From IMG/VR virus record IMGVR_UViG_3300048536_000536, positions 1-29,310 of that record: a stretch of 29,310 nt of DNA; one strand, written 5' to 3'. The notes under the pieces are model-generated. The model had not been told where the DNA came from. It made no database searches and saw only the letters and a program-made list of their open reading frames with translations. How positions within the stretch are numbered: position 1 is the stretch's first letter; each line of letters begins with the position of its first letter. Of the stretch, positions 16,801 through 24,797 are shown piece by piece. The position numbers and the translations under genes were made by a program. This stretch comes from a virus.

Positions 16801-17352
16801 TACATTTAGATATCTAGTATCATATGATGAAGTTAATTGAGATGAACCAGATACAACTCCAGTAGCTTCTGCTATTTTTGCAAATGTTATAGAACTATTT
16901 AAATTAACTTCAGTACCAGCAATAGTAATTGAATTATTTTGGATGTTAATACCATCTATTTGTGCTGATTGGGATACAACATTATCTCCATCTGTATTCA
17001 AATATCTAGTATCTAAATCTCCAGTTACTTGGTCTGAACCACTAACTACTCCTTCGGCATTTAATTTGGTTTTTACCCTAGCATCAGTATAATAAAGATT
17101 TGTATTTTCTGATAATTGTGAAGTATTAAATCCACTTAAAGAAATTTGGTCTGAACCACTAACTACTCCTAATGAATTAATATATGTTAATGTATCTGAA
17201 TTTGTATATGAGGTTACTCCAGAGAGATTAGAACCATCACCAACGAAAGAACCACTAAACGAACCACTATATGTGGAATCAGATGGTGGGGTTAGTGTAG
17301 CTCCGTTTGCAAAGGTAAGTGAACCTGAAACTATGGGACTGTGTATTATCAT
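10816..17352 (-). CDS. Giant repetitive tail fibre with C-terminal S74 self-cleaving chaperone
   Basis: A 2178-residue protein. It lacks the 'KLRRG'-type amino-terminal opening seen in the other three fibres and starts MIIHSPIVSGSLTF, already in repeat sequence. The body is a mosaic of Ser/Thr/Asn/Gly-rich beta repeats: many 'YYTDARVKTKLN...VSGSxQ' units; three copies of a 'KGDVGLGNVTNESKSTMF ... LGELSASL' module; tandem 117-residue units starting NDNTQLSTE (about residues 1184-1425); and tandem 66-67-residue units with 'ELTLxDLGYTG' (about 1577-1804). The last 100 residues are an S74 intramolecular chaperone, with 'YASSDERLKDNIE', 'GVIAQDVEKVLPQLV' and a final coiled coil (EQQKEIDILKEKLK). 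Such domains trimerise fibres and then cleave themselves off before the Ser of SDERLK. The ATG follows the 1641-aa gene's TAG by one base, so translation is probably coupled. Confidence 0.88.
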   Translation of the reverse strand: MIIHSPIVSGSLTFANGATLTPPSDSTYSGSFSGSFVGDGSNLSGVTSYTNSDTLTYINSLGVVSGSDQISLSGFNTSQLSENTNLYYTDARVKTKLNAEGVVSGSDQVTGDLDTRYLNTDGDNVVSQSAQIDGINIQNNSITIAGTEVNLNSSITFAKIAEATGVVSGSSQLTSSYDTRYLNVGGDGIISESAQVNANTITNFDSNVLAYNNSIGVLSGSGQLTSEFDTRYLNTEGDSIVSQSAQIDGTTIQNNSITIAGTSVSLGDTITFSSIASGTGTISGSQQVTLNDAIKTGFDTGDVSEGTNKYYTDARVKTKLNAETVLSGSITSADITDVAAFSQSGTYANLRAQATTKGDVGLGNVTNESKSTMFTSPTFTGTTAAPTPSSNDDSTKIATTAYVQQELTDLVGTAGSTLDTLGELSASLAEDSGSLASLVTTVGTKLAKSSNLSDLANAGTARTNLGVSIGSDVQAYNSTLDTVAAGTYTGDNSITTIGTITTGNVTSILPSGVVSGSDQVQALGGVNNNTITFTAGNGLVGGGAVTLNQSSDETITFTVGGGVISGSEQVSGITNTQLAGSIAASKLAGSIGNSKLSNSSITIDGTAVSLGGSVTTLQLGTSSTTALAGDTTTISGAQASAISTNSGKVGYTDALVKTKLDTEGVLSGSDQVDADSITNFDANVLTKINAEGVLSGSEQISLSGFSTSNLSEGTNKYYTDARVKTKLNADGVVSGSEQISGITNTQLAGSIANSKLVNSSITIDGTGVSLGDSITTLQLGTSSTTALAGDTTTITGGQASAITANTNKVGYTDALVKAKLNTETVISGSDQVDYDSIQNQPTTITSTQASNITTNNSKVGYTDSLVKTKLNAETVISGSEQVTGIGNSQITNSSITINGTSVSLGGSISTPNDNTQLSTEEVQDIVGGMVAGNTESGISVTYDDAGNSLDFSVTSQTDNNFTNTLKSKLDNIEGSADVTDTGNVHPILDAKEVLSGSISSNDITDVDAFSQSGTYASLRAQGTTKGDVGLGNVTNESKSTMFTDAALTGASTAETPSANDDSTKIATTAYVQQELTDLVGTAGTALDTLGELSASLSDDEDALTSLTNTVGTKLAKSSNLSDLADASTARTNLGVDAAGTVNYTLPLGTSSTRGGFKIGYTENDKNYPVELDSEKMYVNVPWVDTNDNTQLSTEEVQDIVGGMLGGTETGISVTYQDTTGDIDFVVASQTDNNFTTTLKNKLDNIEGSADVTDADNVVPILNANTVISGSDQVTGIGNSQLTNSSITINGTAISLGGSVSTPNDNTQLSTEQVQDIVGGMLGGTETGITVTYQDGTGDIDFVVASQTDNNFTNTLKDKLDNIEGSADVTDSGNVVPILNANTVISGSEQVTGIGNSQLTNNSITINGTSIALGGSVTTPNDNTQLSTEAVQDIVGGMFSSNTETRVAATYDDTTGKINVVVDDMTANDNTQLSTDAVQDIVGAMFTGNTETRISATYQDGDGTIDLVVNDMTANDNTQNTTTLSFVDSTNDIILRNTTGGHSSGTQDIKLVAGSNVTLTHTDANNVTISSTDTNTVYTHPTFNGDDFSVDTGVLSGATVVSDIDINVTTNGQGHVTDANGSVSTRELTLADLGYTGDTNANNYVLPTNLDGDDIDIDTTLLSGATVISDLDINITTNTSGLVTDANGTIATRELTLGDLGYTGATDANNYSHPTFDGDDIAIDTGALTGATVISDLDFNITTNGNGHVTDANGTIATRELTLANLGYTGDTDANKYVHPTYDGDDIALDTSGASVIDTLTITTDTSGHVTDASVTTRTLTATNIGLGNVTNESKATMFSGAALTDNPTAPTQTGTNSSTRIATTAFVQGRIDAIIGNAGSTLDTLGELSASLDSDSGSLASLVTTVGGKLQKDQNLSDLTNAATARTNLGLGSVANTTITVASTSVSDGTNTFNKATLSSLGTDAFDEDGTYTSLRAQGTTKGDVGLGSVENTALSTYTGNGGALDNQYIANGANYISTFDITTQTDSKYLRSNATDTATGVITFSNNAASSNKTTGAVIVTGGVGIGGALNVGGDVVAYASSDERLKDNIELISNPIEKVQSLKGVTWNWNDNADELQQSLPNVGVIAQDVEKVLPQLVTDRDNGYKGVDYAKLTGLLIEAIKEQQKEIDILKEKLK
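12071..12670 (-). repeat. Tandem 66-67-codon repeats in the 2178-aa fibre gene
   Basis: The plus-strand anchor 'gttaattctc' occurs at 12071, 12269 and 12470 (spacings 198 and 201 bases). Each unit encodes REL TL-x-[DN]LGYTG, then GDD[IF], then SGATV[VI]SD and VTDANG. A more diverged partial unit lies just below 12071. The right boundary is approximate. Confidence 0.8.
13076..13777 (-). repeat. Two tandem 351-bp (117-codon) repeats in the 2178-aa fibre gene
   Basis: The junction sequence encoding NDNTQLSTE recurs at 13076, 13427 and 13778, exactly 351 bases apart. The two units are near-identical in DNA and encode NDNTQLSTE ... QDIVGGM ... YQDxTGDIDFVVASQT ... LDNIEGSADVTD ... SITINGT. Related but shorter or longer copies begin at 12935 and 14600. 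Confidence 0.85.
14880..15540 (-). repeat. Duplicated LQLGTSSTTALAGDTTTI module, also present in the 740-aa gene
   Basis: Two in-frame copies (about 14880-15060 and 15355-15540) encode LQLGTSSTTALAGDTTTI, then QASAI and KVGYTDALVK. A third copy with close DNA similarity lies at about 24040-24215 in the 740-aa fibre gene. Boundaries are approximate. Confidence 0.75.
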
Positions 17353-17353
17353 T

Positions 17354-20300
17354 CTATTTTACTTTCTTTTTCAATTCGTTTACTTCGTTTGATAATTCTT
17401 TAATTCCTTCTATAAGTAAGGAAACTATTCTATCGTATTTTACGGCCTTGTAACCATCTTCACGAGTATTTACTAATTCTGGAAGTATTGTTTCTATTTC
17501 TTGAGCAATTACTCCATAATCTTTACCTTTATAAATATTTTGTTTTTCTTCGTTCCATTCAAAACTATTACCAGAAATCTGATTTATTTTTTCTATTGGA
17601 TTTTGAATAGGTTCAATATTATCTTTTAACCTTTCATCCGAAGAAGCATATGCTATAATATCATCACTTGCTTTTACAGTACCAGTTACATAAATATCAT
17701 CTGATATAGCAAATCTTGAGTTTCCATTATCCCATGTAATCGATTCGTTTGCACCACTAATAAATAAACCACCACCATCTGCTGATGCTGCGGTTGAACC
17801 ACCTCGGTTTACTTCGATTAATTTATCAGTAACATTTAAGTTTGTTGTATTAATAGATGTTGTTGTACCCGAAACTGTTAAATTACCAGATACGGTTAAA
17901 TCATTGAATTGTACATTATCATCGGTATCTATACCTAAACTATCTCTTGTAGGAACAGTATCACTCCATGGTACATTAACGTACATTTTCTCAGAATCTA
18001 GTTCAACAGGATAGTTCTTTCCATTTTCAGAATATCCAACTTTGAATCCACCTCTAATACTATCCGTTCCTAGTGGAAGTGTATAATTTGTTGTTCCAGC
18101 TGCATCTACTCCGATTGTAGTTCTAACTGCTTCTGCAGATGTATCATCTAATATTGTTTGTGCGAATGTTGAAGCAACTTGGTCTGAACCACTAACTACT
18201 CCTTCGGCATTTAATTTAGTTTTTACTCTAGCATCAGTATAATAAAGGTTAGTACCTTCTGATAAATCTGAAGTTGATTTTGTTCCTAATTGTGTATCCC
18301 AATCACTATTTGTATAGTGGTCTAAATCTGATATTTGTGATTCTGTAATTGTAATCTGAGCTGATTGAGAAATTATTCCACTACCATCTGTGATTTGAGT
18401 TGAACCACTAATTACACCATCTGTATTTAATTTTGATTTTACATTTGAATCAAAGTTAGTTATTGTATTAGCATTTACCTGAGCTGATTCTGAAATTAAT
18501 CCACTTCCATCTGTTATTTGAGATGACCCACTAACTACTTCTAATGAATTGATATAAGTAAGTGTATCAGCATTTGTATATGAAGTAACACCAGTTAATT
18601 GTGTACCATCACCAACGAAAGAACCAGTAAATGTTGTTGTCCCAGCAACATCACCAATATTTTCACCACTTACTCTACCACTACCAAAATCAGTAGCAAC
18701 ATTAAGTAATTGTGCCGAACTAGATATTACACTATCACCATTTATTTCTAAGAAAGTATTAAATCCACTAATTTGAACTGAACTTGTAACAACATTATCT
18801 CCTGTTATTTCTAAGAACTTATTAAAGTTACTAATCTGAGCAGATGATGATACTAATCCATCAATATCAAAGAAATTATTATCTATTTGTGTAGATGATG
18901 AAATTATACCACTACCAGTTAGTGCATTTAGTACACCATTACCAAAATGATTAGAACCTGTATCTATACTCATTGAAACGTCACCAGCATATCCACCTCC
19001 CGATAAACCTCCACCAGGTGTTGGAAGAGCGGCCGTGATATCACCAGCAGATGCATCAATAATTTTACCATCTACATAATTTTTTATAGCACCAGCATTA
19101 CCAAGTACAGCAGTATTACCATCATCAATAGAGTTAGATACATGATAAAAAGCAGCTGTTGCCAGTGTTCGTTTTCCAACTTCTCCACCAGAACCACTCA
19201 TGAAAACAGTAAAGTGTGTATCAGATAAGGTATCTGTATCTGTAAGTGTTAATCCGTTAAACGTAGGTTCATTTCCTTCTGCTAATCCATTAAGTGTAAC
19301 ATTTGTTGCCGTACCATTTTGTGTTAATCTAACTTGACCTTGTACTGAGGTAGAACTTAGTACTGATGATGAAATTATACCACTACCTGTCAATGAGTTG
19401 ATTACACCTTCTCCAAAGTGACCAGAACCAGTATCTAATGTTAAACTTCTACTTGTTACAATAGTTCCACCACCACTTATTCCTTTTCCACTACCAATCG
19501 TAATACTTGAGTGGTCAATATGTTCGTTTGCAACATATCCTGTTGTATTGTGAATATCAATTTGAGCTGATTGAGAAACTATTCCATCTGAGTCTGTATT
19601 TAAATATCTTGTATCAAATTCTGTTGTTAATTGAGCTGAAGATGATAAAACTGTTTCCGTATTTAATTTAGATTTTACATTTGAATCAAAGTTTGTTATT
19701 GTATTTGCGTTTACTTGAGCAGATTGAGAAATAATCCCATCACTATTAAGTTTAGCTTTTACGTTTGAATCAAAATTTGTAATTGAATTAGCATTTACTT
19801 GTTGAGAAGAAGTAAATACATTATCCCCATCCGTATTTAAGTACCTTGTATCAAATTCTGTTGTTAATTGACCAGATGAACTAATTACATTATCACCACC
19901 TATTTCTAAGAAGGTGTTGTAATTACTAATTTGAGCAGATGAACTAACTACTGTTTCTGTATTTAGTTTTGATTTTACCCTACTATCTGTGTAGTAAAGA
20001 TTTGATGAATGTTCAGCAACATCTGCTGTATTAAATCCTGTTTTATCTGCCTCATCTAATATTACTTGAGAAGATTGTGATATAACAGTTTCACTATTTA
20101 AATAAGTTTTTACATTTGAATCAAAGTTGGTTATTGTATTAGCATTTACTTGTATAGATGAACTAATTACTGTATTTGAATCTAGTTCATTCTTAACATC
20201 ACTAGAAAATCCACTCGTACTATTGGCAGATACTTGTTCTGAACCACTAAACAATCCTAATGAATTTATTTTAGCTTGAACTCTATCATCAGTATAATAT

Positions 20301-22279
20301 TTATTAACCGCTTCTGTTACTTGGTCTGTATCAATACCTGTTAGTTCACCACCTTCTCCTTTGAATCCTACTGATGAACTTACTTTAGCATCAAATAAGA
20401 ATTGTGAACCAGCATGGTCCCAAGTCATTGATTTATCAGCACCATCTATTTCGATACCAGCACCATCAGCGGCTGCTGAATCAACTGAACCACTTGCAAC
20501 TGTAATTAACTTATCTTCAATTCTTAATTCTGAAGTTTGTATTTCAGTTGCCGAACCTAAAACGGTTAAGTTACCAGTTACTTGTACATCACCTGTGAAA
20601 TCACCATCAGCGAATGTTACATTATCAGTTGTTGCAATTCCTTGGTTAGATGAACCTAAATATCCCCATTGTGTAGCGGATAATGTAGATGTTCCAATAT
20701 TTTTAAGTTGATTTACTTCTGAGTTGGTTAAATCGTTTAATAATGATTGAGATACAACATTATCACCATTTATTTCTAAGAAAGTAGTATAATTACTAAT
20801 TTGAGCCGAAGATGAAACAACGGAATCACCATTTGTGTTTAAATATCTTGTATCAAACTCGGTTGTTAATTGTTCCGAACCACTAAGTACACCATCAGTA
20901 TCTAATCTTCCTTTAACACCATCTATAAAGTGAGATGAACCGGTATTTAATGATAAAGTTCGTGTTGATGCGATAGTACCACCACCACTCATACCATCAC
21001 CAGCGGTAATTGATACTGAAGTGTGATTAATATGTTCATTTGCTACATACCCATCAGTTGAATGGATATCAACTTGTTCTGAACCACTAATTACTGTTTC
21101 TGTATTTAATTTTGTTTTTACTCTAGCATCAGTATAATATAAGTTTGTACCTTCTACAACATCAGTTGTATCGAAATCAGTTAAATCAGCATCATTTAAA
21201 ACTACTTGAGCTGATTGACTGATTACTGTTTCGGTATTTAGTTTTTCTTTTACACCAGATGTGAATGTAGTTGAATCATTAACCAATTCTATATTATCAG
21301 CATTTACTAAAATACCATTATTAGCAGATTCAACATTAATTGTTCTTGTTGATGCAATTGTACCACCACCAGTTAAACCAGCACCTGCTGTAATAGATAC
21401 AGATGTGTGGTCAATGTGTTCATTTGATACGAAACCAGTTGTATCATCGTGATTTACTTGGTCTGAACCACTAATTACTGTTTCTGTATCTAATTTTGTT
21501 TTTACCCTAACATCGGTGTAGTATAAATTTGAACCCTCTACAACATCAGTTGTATCAAATCCAGTTAAATCAGCATCATTTAAAACTACTTGAGATGATT
21601 GACTAATTACTGTTTCTGTATCTAATTTTTTCTTTACACCACCCAAAAAGGTAACCGAACCCGTATTTAAGAAAAGAGTTCTTGTTGTAGTTATATCACC
21701 ACCCCCACTTAGACCAATACCAGATAATATAGAAACTGAACCATGATTTATGTGTTCATTTGCAACATATCCTGTTGTATTGTGAATATCAATTTGAGAA
21801 GATTGAGATACTACACTATCTCCATCGGTATTTAAGTATCTTACATCATATGAAGATGTTAATTGTGAAGAACCTGATACTATATTTGAACCAGGTAATG
21901 ATATATCTAAAATAGAAGCAGATGTTAGGTATGAATTTTTCCAAAATCGTGTTTCTGAACCCAAATCATAAGCATCTGATGCAGATGGTATTAGTGAACC
22001 ACTTAAACTGGCCTGAACATTAATATTATCATTTGCCAGAGAATCTCCAAGGAATATATTTCCTCCGATTCTAATATCATTAGTAACCCGTATGTTTGAT
22101 GCAGTTAAATCACCACTTAAACTAACATGGTCTACTGTATTTGAACCAGATTTTAGTAAAATATGTGAATTCGTACCATCACCAACTAAGACAGTGTCAA
22201 GTGTTTGGTGATAAAATAGTTCCGATTCTGCAAGAGAAGGAACCGTTGTACCCCTCCTTAATTTTAGTATAGCTGCCAT
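17354..22279 (-). CDS. Large tail fibre with C-terminal S74 self-cleaving chaperone
   Basis: A 1641-residue protein. It opens MAAILKLRRGTTVPSLAESE, followed by 'YHQTLDTVLVGDG', an attachment-type start that probably binds the baseplate or another fibre. The body holds tandem 128-residue units with 'GYVANEHINH', 'SGGGTIASTRT' and 'YYTDARVKTKLNTETVISGS'. A module 'VTGNLTVLGSATEIQTSELR ... IEDKLITV' appears in mid-protein and again near the end as 'VSGNLTVSGTTTSINTTNLN'. The last 100 residues are an S74 chaperone: 'YASSDERLKDNIEPIQNPIE', 'GVIAQEIETILPELVN' and a coiled coil (LSNEVNELKKKVK). It lies after a terminator and TATTTATA element, so it may open a transcript that also carries the 2178-aa gene one base downstream. 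No strong Shine-Dalgarno is visible before the ATG. Confidence 0.88.
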   Translation of the reverse strand: MAAILKLRRGTTVPSLAESELFYHQTLDTVLVGDGTNSHILLKSGSNTVDHVSLSGDLTASNIRVTNDIRIGGNIFLGDSLANDNINVQASLSGSLIPSASDAYDLGSETRFWKNSYLTSASILDISLPGSNIVSGSSQLTSSYDVRYLNTDGDSVVSQSSQIDIHNTTGYVANEHINHGSVSILSGIGLSGGGDITTTRTLFLNTGSVTFLGGVKKKLDTETVISQSSQVVLNDADLTGFDTTDVVEGSNLYYTDVRVKTKLDTETVISGSDQVNHDDTTGFVSNEHIDHTSVSITAGAGLTGGGTIASTRTINVESANNGILVNADNIELVNDSTTFTSGVKEKLNTETVISQSAQVVLNDADLTDFDTTDVVEGTNLYYTDARVKTKLNTETVISGSEQVDIHSTDGYVANEHINHTSVSITAGDGMSGGGTIASTRTLSLNTGSSHFIDGVKGRLDTDGVLSGSEQLTTEFDTRYLNTNGDSVVSSSAQISNYTTFLEINGDNVVSQSLLNDLTNSEVNQLKNIGTSTLSATQWGYLGSSNQGIATTDNVTFADGDFTGDVQVTGNLTVLGSATEIQTSELRIEDKLITVASGSVDSAAADGAGIEIDGADKSMTWDHAGSQFLFDAKVSSSVGFKGEGGELTGIDTDQVTEAVNKYYTDDRVQAKINSLGLFSGSEQVSANSTSGFSSDVKNELDSNTVISSSIQVNANTITNFDSNVKTYLNSETVISQSSQVILDEADKTGFNTADVAEHSSNLYYTDSRVKSKLNTETVVSSSAQISNYNTFLEIGGDNVISSSGQLTTEFDTRYLNTDGDNVFTSSQQVNANSITNFDSNVKAKLNSDGIISQSAQVNANTITNFDSNVKSKLNTETVLSSSAQLTTEFDTRYLNTDSDGIVSQSAQIDIHNTTGYVANEHIDHSSITIGSGKGISGGGTIVTSRSLTLDTGSGHFGEGVINSLTGSGIISSSVLSSTSVQGQVRLTQNGTATNVTLNGLAEGNEPTFNGLTLTDTDTLSDTHFTVFMSGSGGEVGKRTLATAAFYHVSNSIDDGNTAVLGNAGAIKNYVDGKIIDASAGDITAALPTPGGGLSGGGYAGDVSMSIDTGSNHFGNGVLNALTGSGIISSSTQIDNNFFDIDGLVSSSAQISNFNKFLEITGDNVVTSSVQISGFNTFLEINGDSVISSSAQLLNVATDFGSGRVSGENIGDVAGTTTFTGSFVGDGTQLTGVTSYTNADTLTYINSLEVVSGSSQITDGSGLISESAQVNANTITNFDSNVKSKLNTDGVISGSTQITDGSGIISQSAQITITESQISDLDHYTNSDWDTQLGTKSTSDLSEGTNLYYTDARVKTKLNAEGVVSGSDQVASTFAQTILDDTSAEAVRTTIGVDAAGTTNYTLPLGTDSIRGGFKVGYSENGKNYPVELDSEKMYVNVPWSDTVPTRDSLGIDTDDNVQFNDLTVSGNLTVSGTTTSINTTNLNVTDKLIEVNRGGSTAASADGGGLFISGANESITWDNGNSRFAISDDIYVTGTVKASDDIIAYASSDERLKDNIEPIQNPIEKINQISGNSFEWNEEKQNIYKGKDYGVIAQEIETILPELVNTREDGYKAVKYDRIVSLLIEGIKELSNEVNELKKKVK
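21050..21830 (-). repeat. Tandem 384-bp (128-codon) repeats in the 1641-aa fibre gene
   Basis: The plus-strand anchor 'caacatcagttgtatc' occurs at 21157 and 21541, exactly 384 bases apart. Units encode EHI[ND]H ... SGGG ... TRT ... VVLNDADLT ... YYTD[AV]RVKTKL. A third, partly diverged copy precedes them in transcription order. Boundaries are approximate. Confidence 0.75.
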
Positions 22280-22304
22280 CTAAATTATTTTCCCATTTAT
22301 TTTA

Positions 22305-22312
22305 TATAAATA
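22305..22312 (-). promoter_or_regulatory. Putative late promoter element for the 1641-aa fibre gene
   Basis: The minus strand reads GATATATTTATATAA, with TATTTATA 25 bases before the ATG at 22279 and downstream of the terminator at 22382-22416. The 161-base gap around it holds nothing else I can identify. Confidence 0.5.
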
Positions 22313-22381
22313 TATCCAAATTTATCTTTTGTAATATGCGAATGTATATCTCCACTTATATAAGTATAATAATCCCCAAAA

Positions 22382-22416
22382 GTAAAAAAAAATCCCCAAC
22401 CTTTCGGAAGGGGATT
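22382..22416 (-). terminator. Intrinsic terminator after the 740-aa fibre gene
   Basis: On the minus strand AATCCCC and GGGGATT (or AATCC plus CCTT/AAGG with a tetraloop) form a GC-rich hairpin, followed by a run of nine T (AATCCCCTTCCGAAAGGTTG then GGGATTTTTTTTTAC). It lies 24 bases past the stop of the 740-aa gene. Confidence 0.88.
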
Positions 22417-22440
22417 AATTTATTTTTAAATATATTCTAA

Positions 22441-24663
22441 TTAGAACGTACCTCCATCGAGTATGTTACTCGCAACGAATGATGAACCATTCCATTGAAT
22501 AACATCACCCTCAGTAGCAGCTGCTACCGATTCAAGAGATTTATTTGAATCATAGTAAACGAATGAATTAGCAGTTGCTGAATTAACTCTTAATTCTGCA
22601 GTTCCACTAATAGTTACGTTTGTTCCATCATCAGTAATCTTTGCATCAACTAACAATCCATTAGAATCAGCCTTAAGAACTGTATTAGAAGTTGGAGAAG
22701 CATTTAACCTTGCAAGTTCTTTTTCAGAACCAAGAGCCCCACCTTTCCAATAGTCATTAGTACCATCCCATAGTAACGAACCACTTACTGTATTTGGTGC
22801 AGTTGCATCAGTAACTTGTAAACCAGCAGTATCTTGTGCTCCACCGATATTAAGTTCTAAAATGTTATCACCAATAGTAACAGTAGTTGAATCAACAGTT
22901 GTGGTTGTACCTAATACTGAAAGGTTACCTGTAATTGTTGCATTTCCACCAACTGAAAGGTTTTGTTGAATAGATGCAGTTGCGATAGTTACTTCATCAG
23001 GTAAACCAACTGTTACAGTTCCACCTGAACCTAAAGTTATTGAACCTCCACTTACTTCGATTTCATTATTAGTACCTTGAACAGTTAATCCAGTATTACC
23101 TTCTACAGCAGAGTTTGCAGATGAACCATAATCTACGGATAATGCTGTTCCAGCACCACCAGATAAACCATCTCCTGCAACAGAAGAGTTTAATTGTGTT
23201 TCTGCAATCCCAGCATCTTTAATTCCTACATTACCACTCGATACACTAAAGTGTGTTGATGAGAATGAAGCAATACCCTTAGCAGATGTTGAAGAATCTT
23301 GAACAGAGTAAGTTACAGTATTATCAGTAACTGCTGATGTAACTCCCGTTCCACCTGCAAATGATAAATTATTTACTCCTATTTGTACTACATCATTACC
23401 AGTAGAACCACTAATACCAAAGTTTAGTGAACCAGATGTTATAGATGAACCATCAAAATTAATTTTTGTATGTGAAATAGCGGCTGAACCGTTAATATCA
23501 TCATTTACAATTACACCACTTGTGATTGCTGAAGTTCCGTTTGAAGCGATAGTAATATCACCACTAACATCACCAAATACAGTTGCTGAAGATGATATAA
23601 TACCACTTCCATCAGTAAATTGAGAAGAACCACTAATTACACCACTTGGTAAATTAGCTAATACGTTTGCAGCATCTGTTACATCTGCTGAAGCTTCAAT
23701 ATTATCTAATTTAGTTTTTAAAGTATTCGTAAAATCATTTGCTGTTTGAGATGCAACTACGAAATCAATATTTCCATTAGCATCATCGTAAGTTACTGTA
23801 ATTCCTGTCTTAGTACCACCCGTTGCAACAAGTGCTCCAGCAAAATCTTCTACTTCTTCTTGTGTTAATTCATTATCAGTAGTAGAATATCCTAATGCTG
23901 TAATTTGAGCCGAACTACTAATTACAGTATCTAAGTTTAATTTAGTTTTTACATTTGCATCGAAGTTTGTAATTGAATCAGCATTTACTTGAGCAGATTC
24001 ACTTACCAATCCACTTGGTAATTGAGATAAAAGTGAACCACTAAGTACTTCTTCAGCATTTAATTTAGTTTTTACAAGTGCATCCGTATATCCAACTTTA
24101 CTTGTGTTAGCAGTAATTGCTGATGCTTGACCACCAGTAATAGTTGTAGTATCACCTGCAAGTGCGGTAGTACTACTCGTACCTAGTTGTAGAGTTGTTA
24201 CCGAACCACCTAGTGAAACTGCATTTCCATCTATTGTTATACTTGAATTTGATAATTGTGAGTTTCCTATACCTGTTACTTGAGCTGATTCACTTACCAA
24301 TCCACTTGGTAACTGAGCTGAAGATGATATAATACCAGTTCCACCAGTATTTGCAGTTGCTTTAACTTCTACATTTCCACCTTTGTTTAAGATATATAGT
24401 TTTTGGTCATCAGTGTCATAAAATGGTACACCATCAACTGATGTATCATAATCTTCTCCTTCTAAATTAGGTACAGTTGTACCTTGTAATATTTTGTTTG
24501 CTGGGGTTACATTCGAACCATCAACTCCTACGAATAATATAGAATCTCCGTTAACTGCTGTAATTCCTGATGAACCTGTTACAACAAGTAATTCACCTGC
24601 TCGTTTAGTAGCACCAGCTACGGATTCAAGTGAACCTCGTCTATGTTTAATAATTTGTGCCAT
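22441..24663 (-). CDS. Tail fibre protein (attachment-type N-terminus, no S74 domain)
   Basis: A 740-residue protein. It opens MAQIIKHRRGSLESVAGATK and 'RAGELLVVTG', the same attachment-type opening as the 447- and 1641-aa fibres. 'GVPFYDTDDQKLYILNKGGN' follows, then beta repeats: 'LQLGTSSTTALAGDTTTI', 'SAQV...SITNFDANVKTKLN', and 'TGNLSVLGTTTTVDSTTVTI' near residue 600, the module also found twice in the 1641-aa protein. The carboxyl end (EGDVIQWNGSSFVASNILDG) is a short capping motif seen in fibres that continue into another subunit, rather than an S74 chaperone. AAAAAGGAAAA precedes the ATG. It probably forms a proximal segment or separate fibre; which one cannot be told from sequence. Confidence 0.83.
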   Translation of the reverse strand: MAQIIKHRRGSLESVAGATKRAGELLVVTGSSGITAVNGDSILFVGVDGSNVTPANKILQGTTVPNLEGEDYDTSVDGVPFYDTDDQKLYILNKGGNVEVKATANTGGTGIISSSAQLPSGLVSESAQVTGIGNSQLSNSSITIDGNAVSLGGSVTTLQLGTSSTTALAGDTTTITGGQASAITANTSKVGYTDALVKTKLNAEEVLSGSLLSQLPSGLVSESAQVNADSITNFDANVKTKLNLDTVISSSAQITALGYSTTDNELTQEEVEDFAGALVATGGTKTGITVTYDDANGNIDFVVASQTANDFTNTLKTKLDNIEASADVTDAANVLANLPSGVISGSSQFTDGSGIISSSATVFGDVSGDITIASNGTSAITSGVIVNDDINGSAAISHTKINFDGSSITSGSLNFGISGSTGNDVVQIGVNNLSFAGGTGVTSAVTDNTVTYSVQDSSTSAKGIASFSSTHFSVSSGNVGIKDAGIAETQLNSSVAGDGLSGGAGTALSVDYGSSANSAVEGNTGLTVQGTNNEIEVSGGSITLGSGGTVTVGLPDEVTIATASIQQNLSVGGNATITGNLSVLGTTTTVDSTTVTIGDNILELNIGGAQDTAGLQVTDATAPNTVSGSLLWDGTNDYWKGGALGSEKELARLNASPTSNTVLKADSNGLLVDAKITDDGTNVTISGTAELRVNSATANSFVYYDSNKSLESVAAATEGDVIQWNGSSFVASNILDGGTF

Positions 24664-24748
24664 TATTTTTTTCCTTTTTTTTTGTTTAAATTAATTAACT
24701 AAAAACCTTTATTTGTTCAACAGGACATATGCCTAAGTTTTTAAAATT

Positions 24749-24762
24749 CTACTATATAGTAG
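24749..24762. other. 14-bp perfect palindrome between the 196-aa and 740-aa genes
   Basis: CTACTATATAGTAG reads the same on both strands. It lies between a TATTTATA element (24770-24777) and the 740-aa gene, whose start is 86 bases further on. With no T run it is not a terminator; it might be a protein binding site or an mRNA leader structure. Confidence 0.3.
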
Positions 24763-24769
24763 TTACCTT

Positions 24770-24777
24770 TATAAATA
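24770..24777 (-). promoter_or_regulatory. Putative late promoter element for the 740-aa fibre gene
   Basis: The minus strand reads TTAATATTTATAAAGG. It is 106 bases before the ATG at 24663, the longest leader among the nine copies, with a palindrome and an AAGGA site between element and start. Confidence 0.4.
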
Positions 24778-24797
24778 TTAAAATGTTTTGGAAGTGA

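Noticed and set aside
17340-17360. A frameshift or sequencing error joining the 1641- and 2178-aa genes
   Set aside because: The first gene ends with a complete S74 domain and coiled coil before its stop, so it is a complete protein. A historic split is possible but not shown.
10816-24663. CRISPR array or diversity-generating retroelement as the cause of the repeats
   Set aside because: The repeats are long, in frame and coding, with no unique spacers. No reverse transcriptase or template/variable repeat pair is visible.
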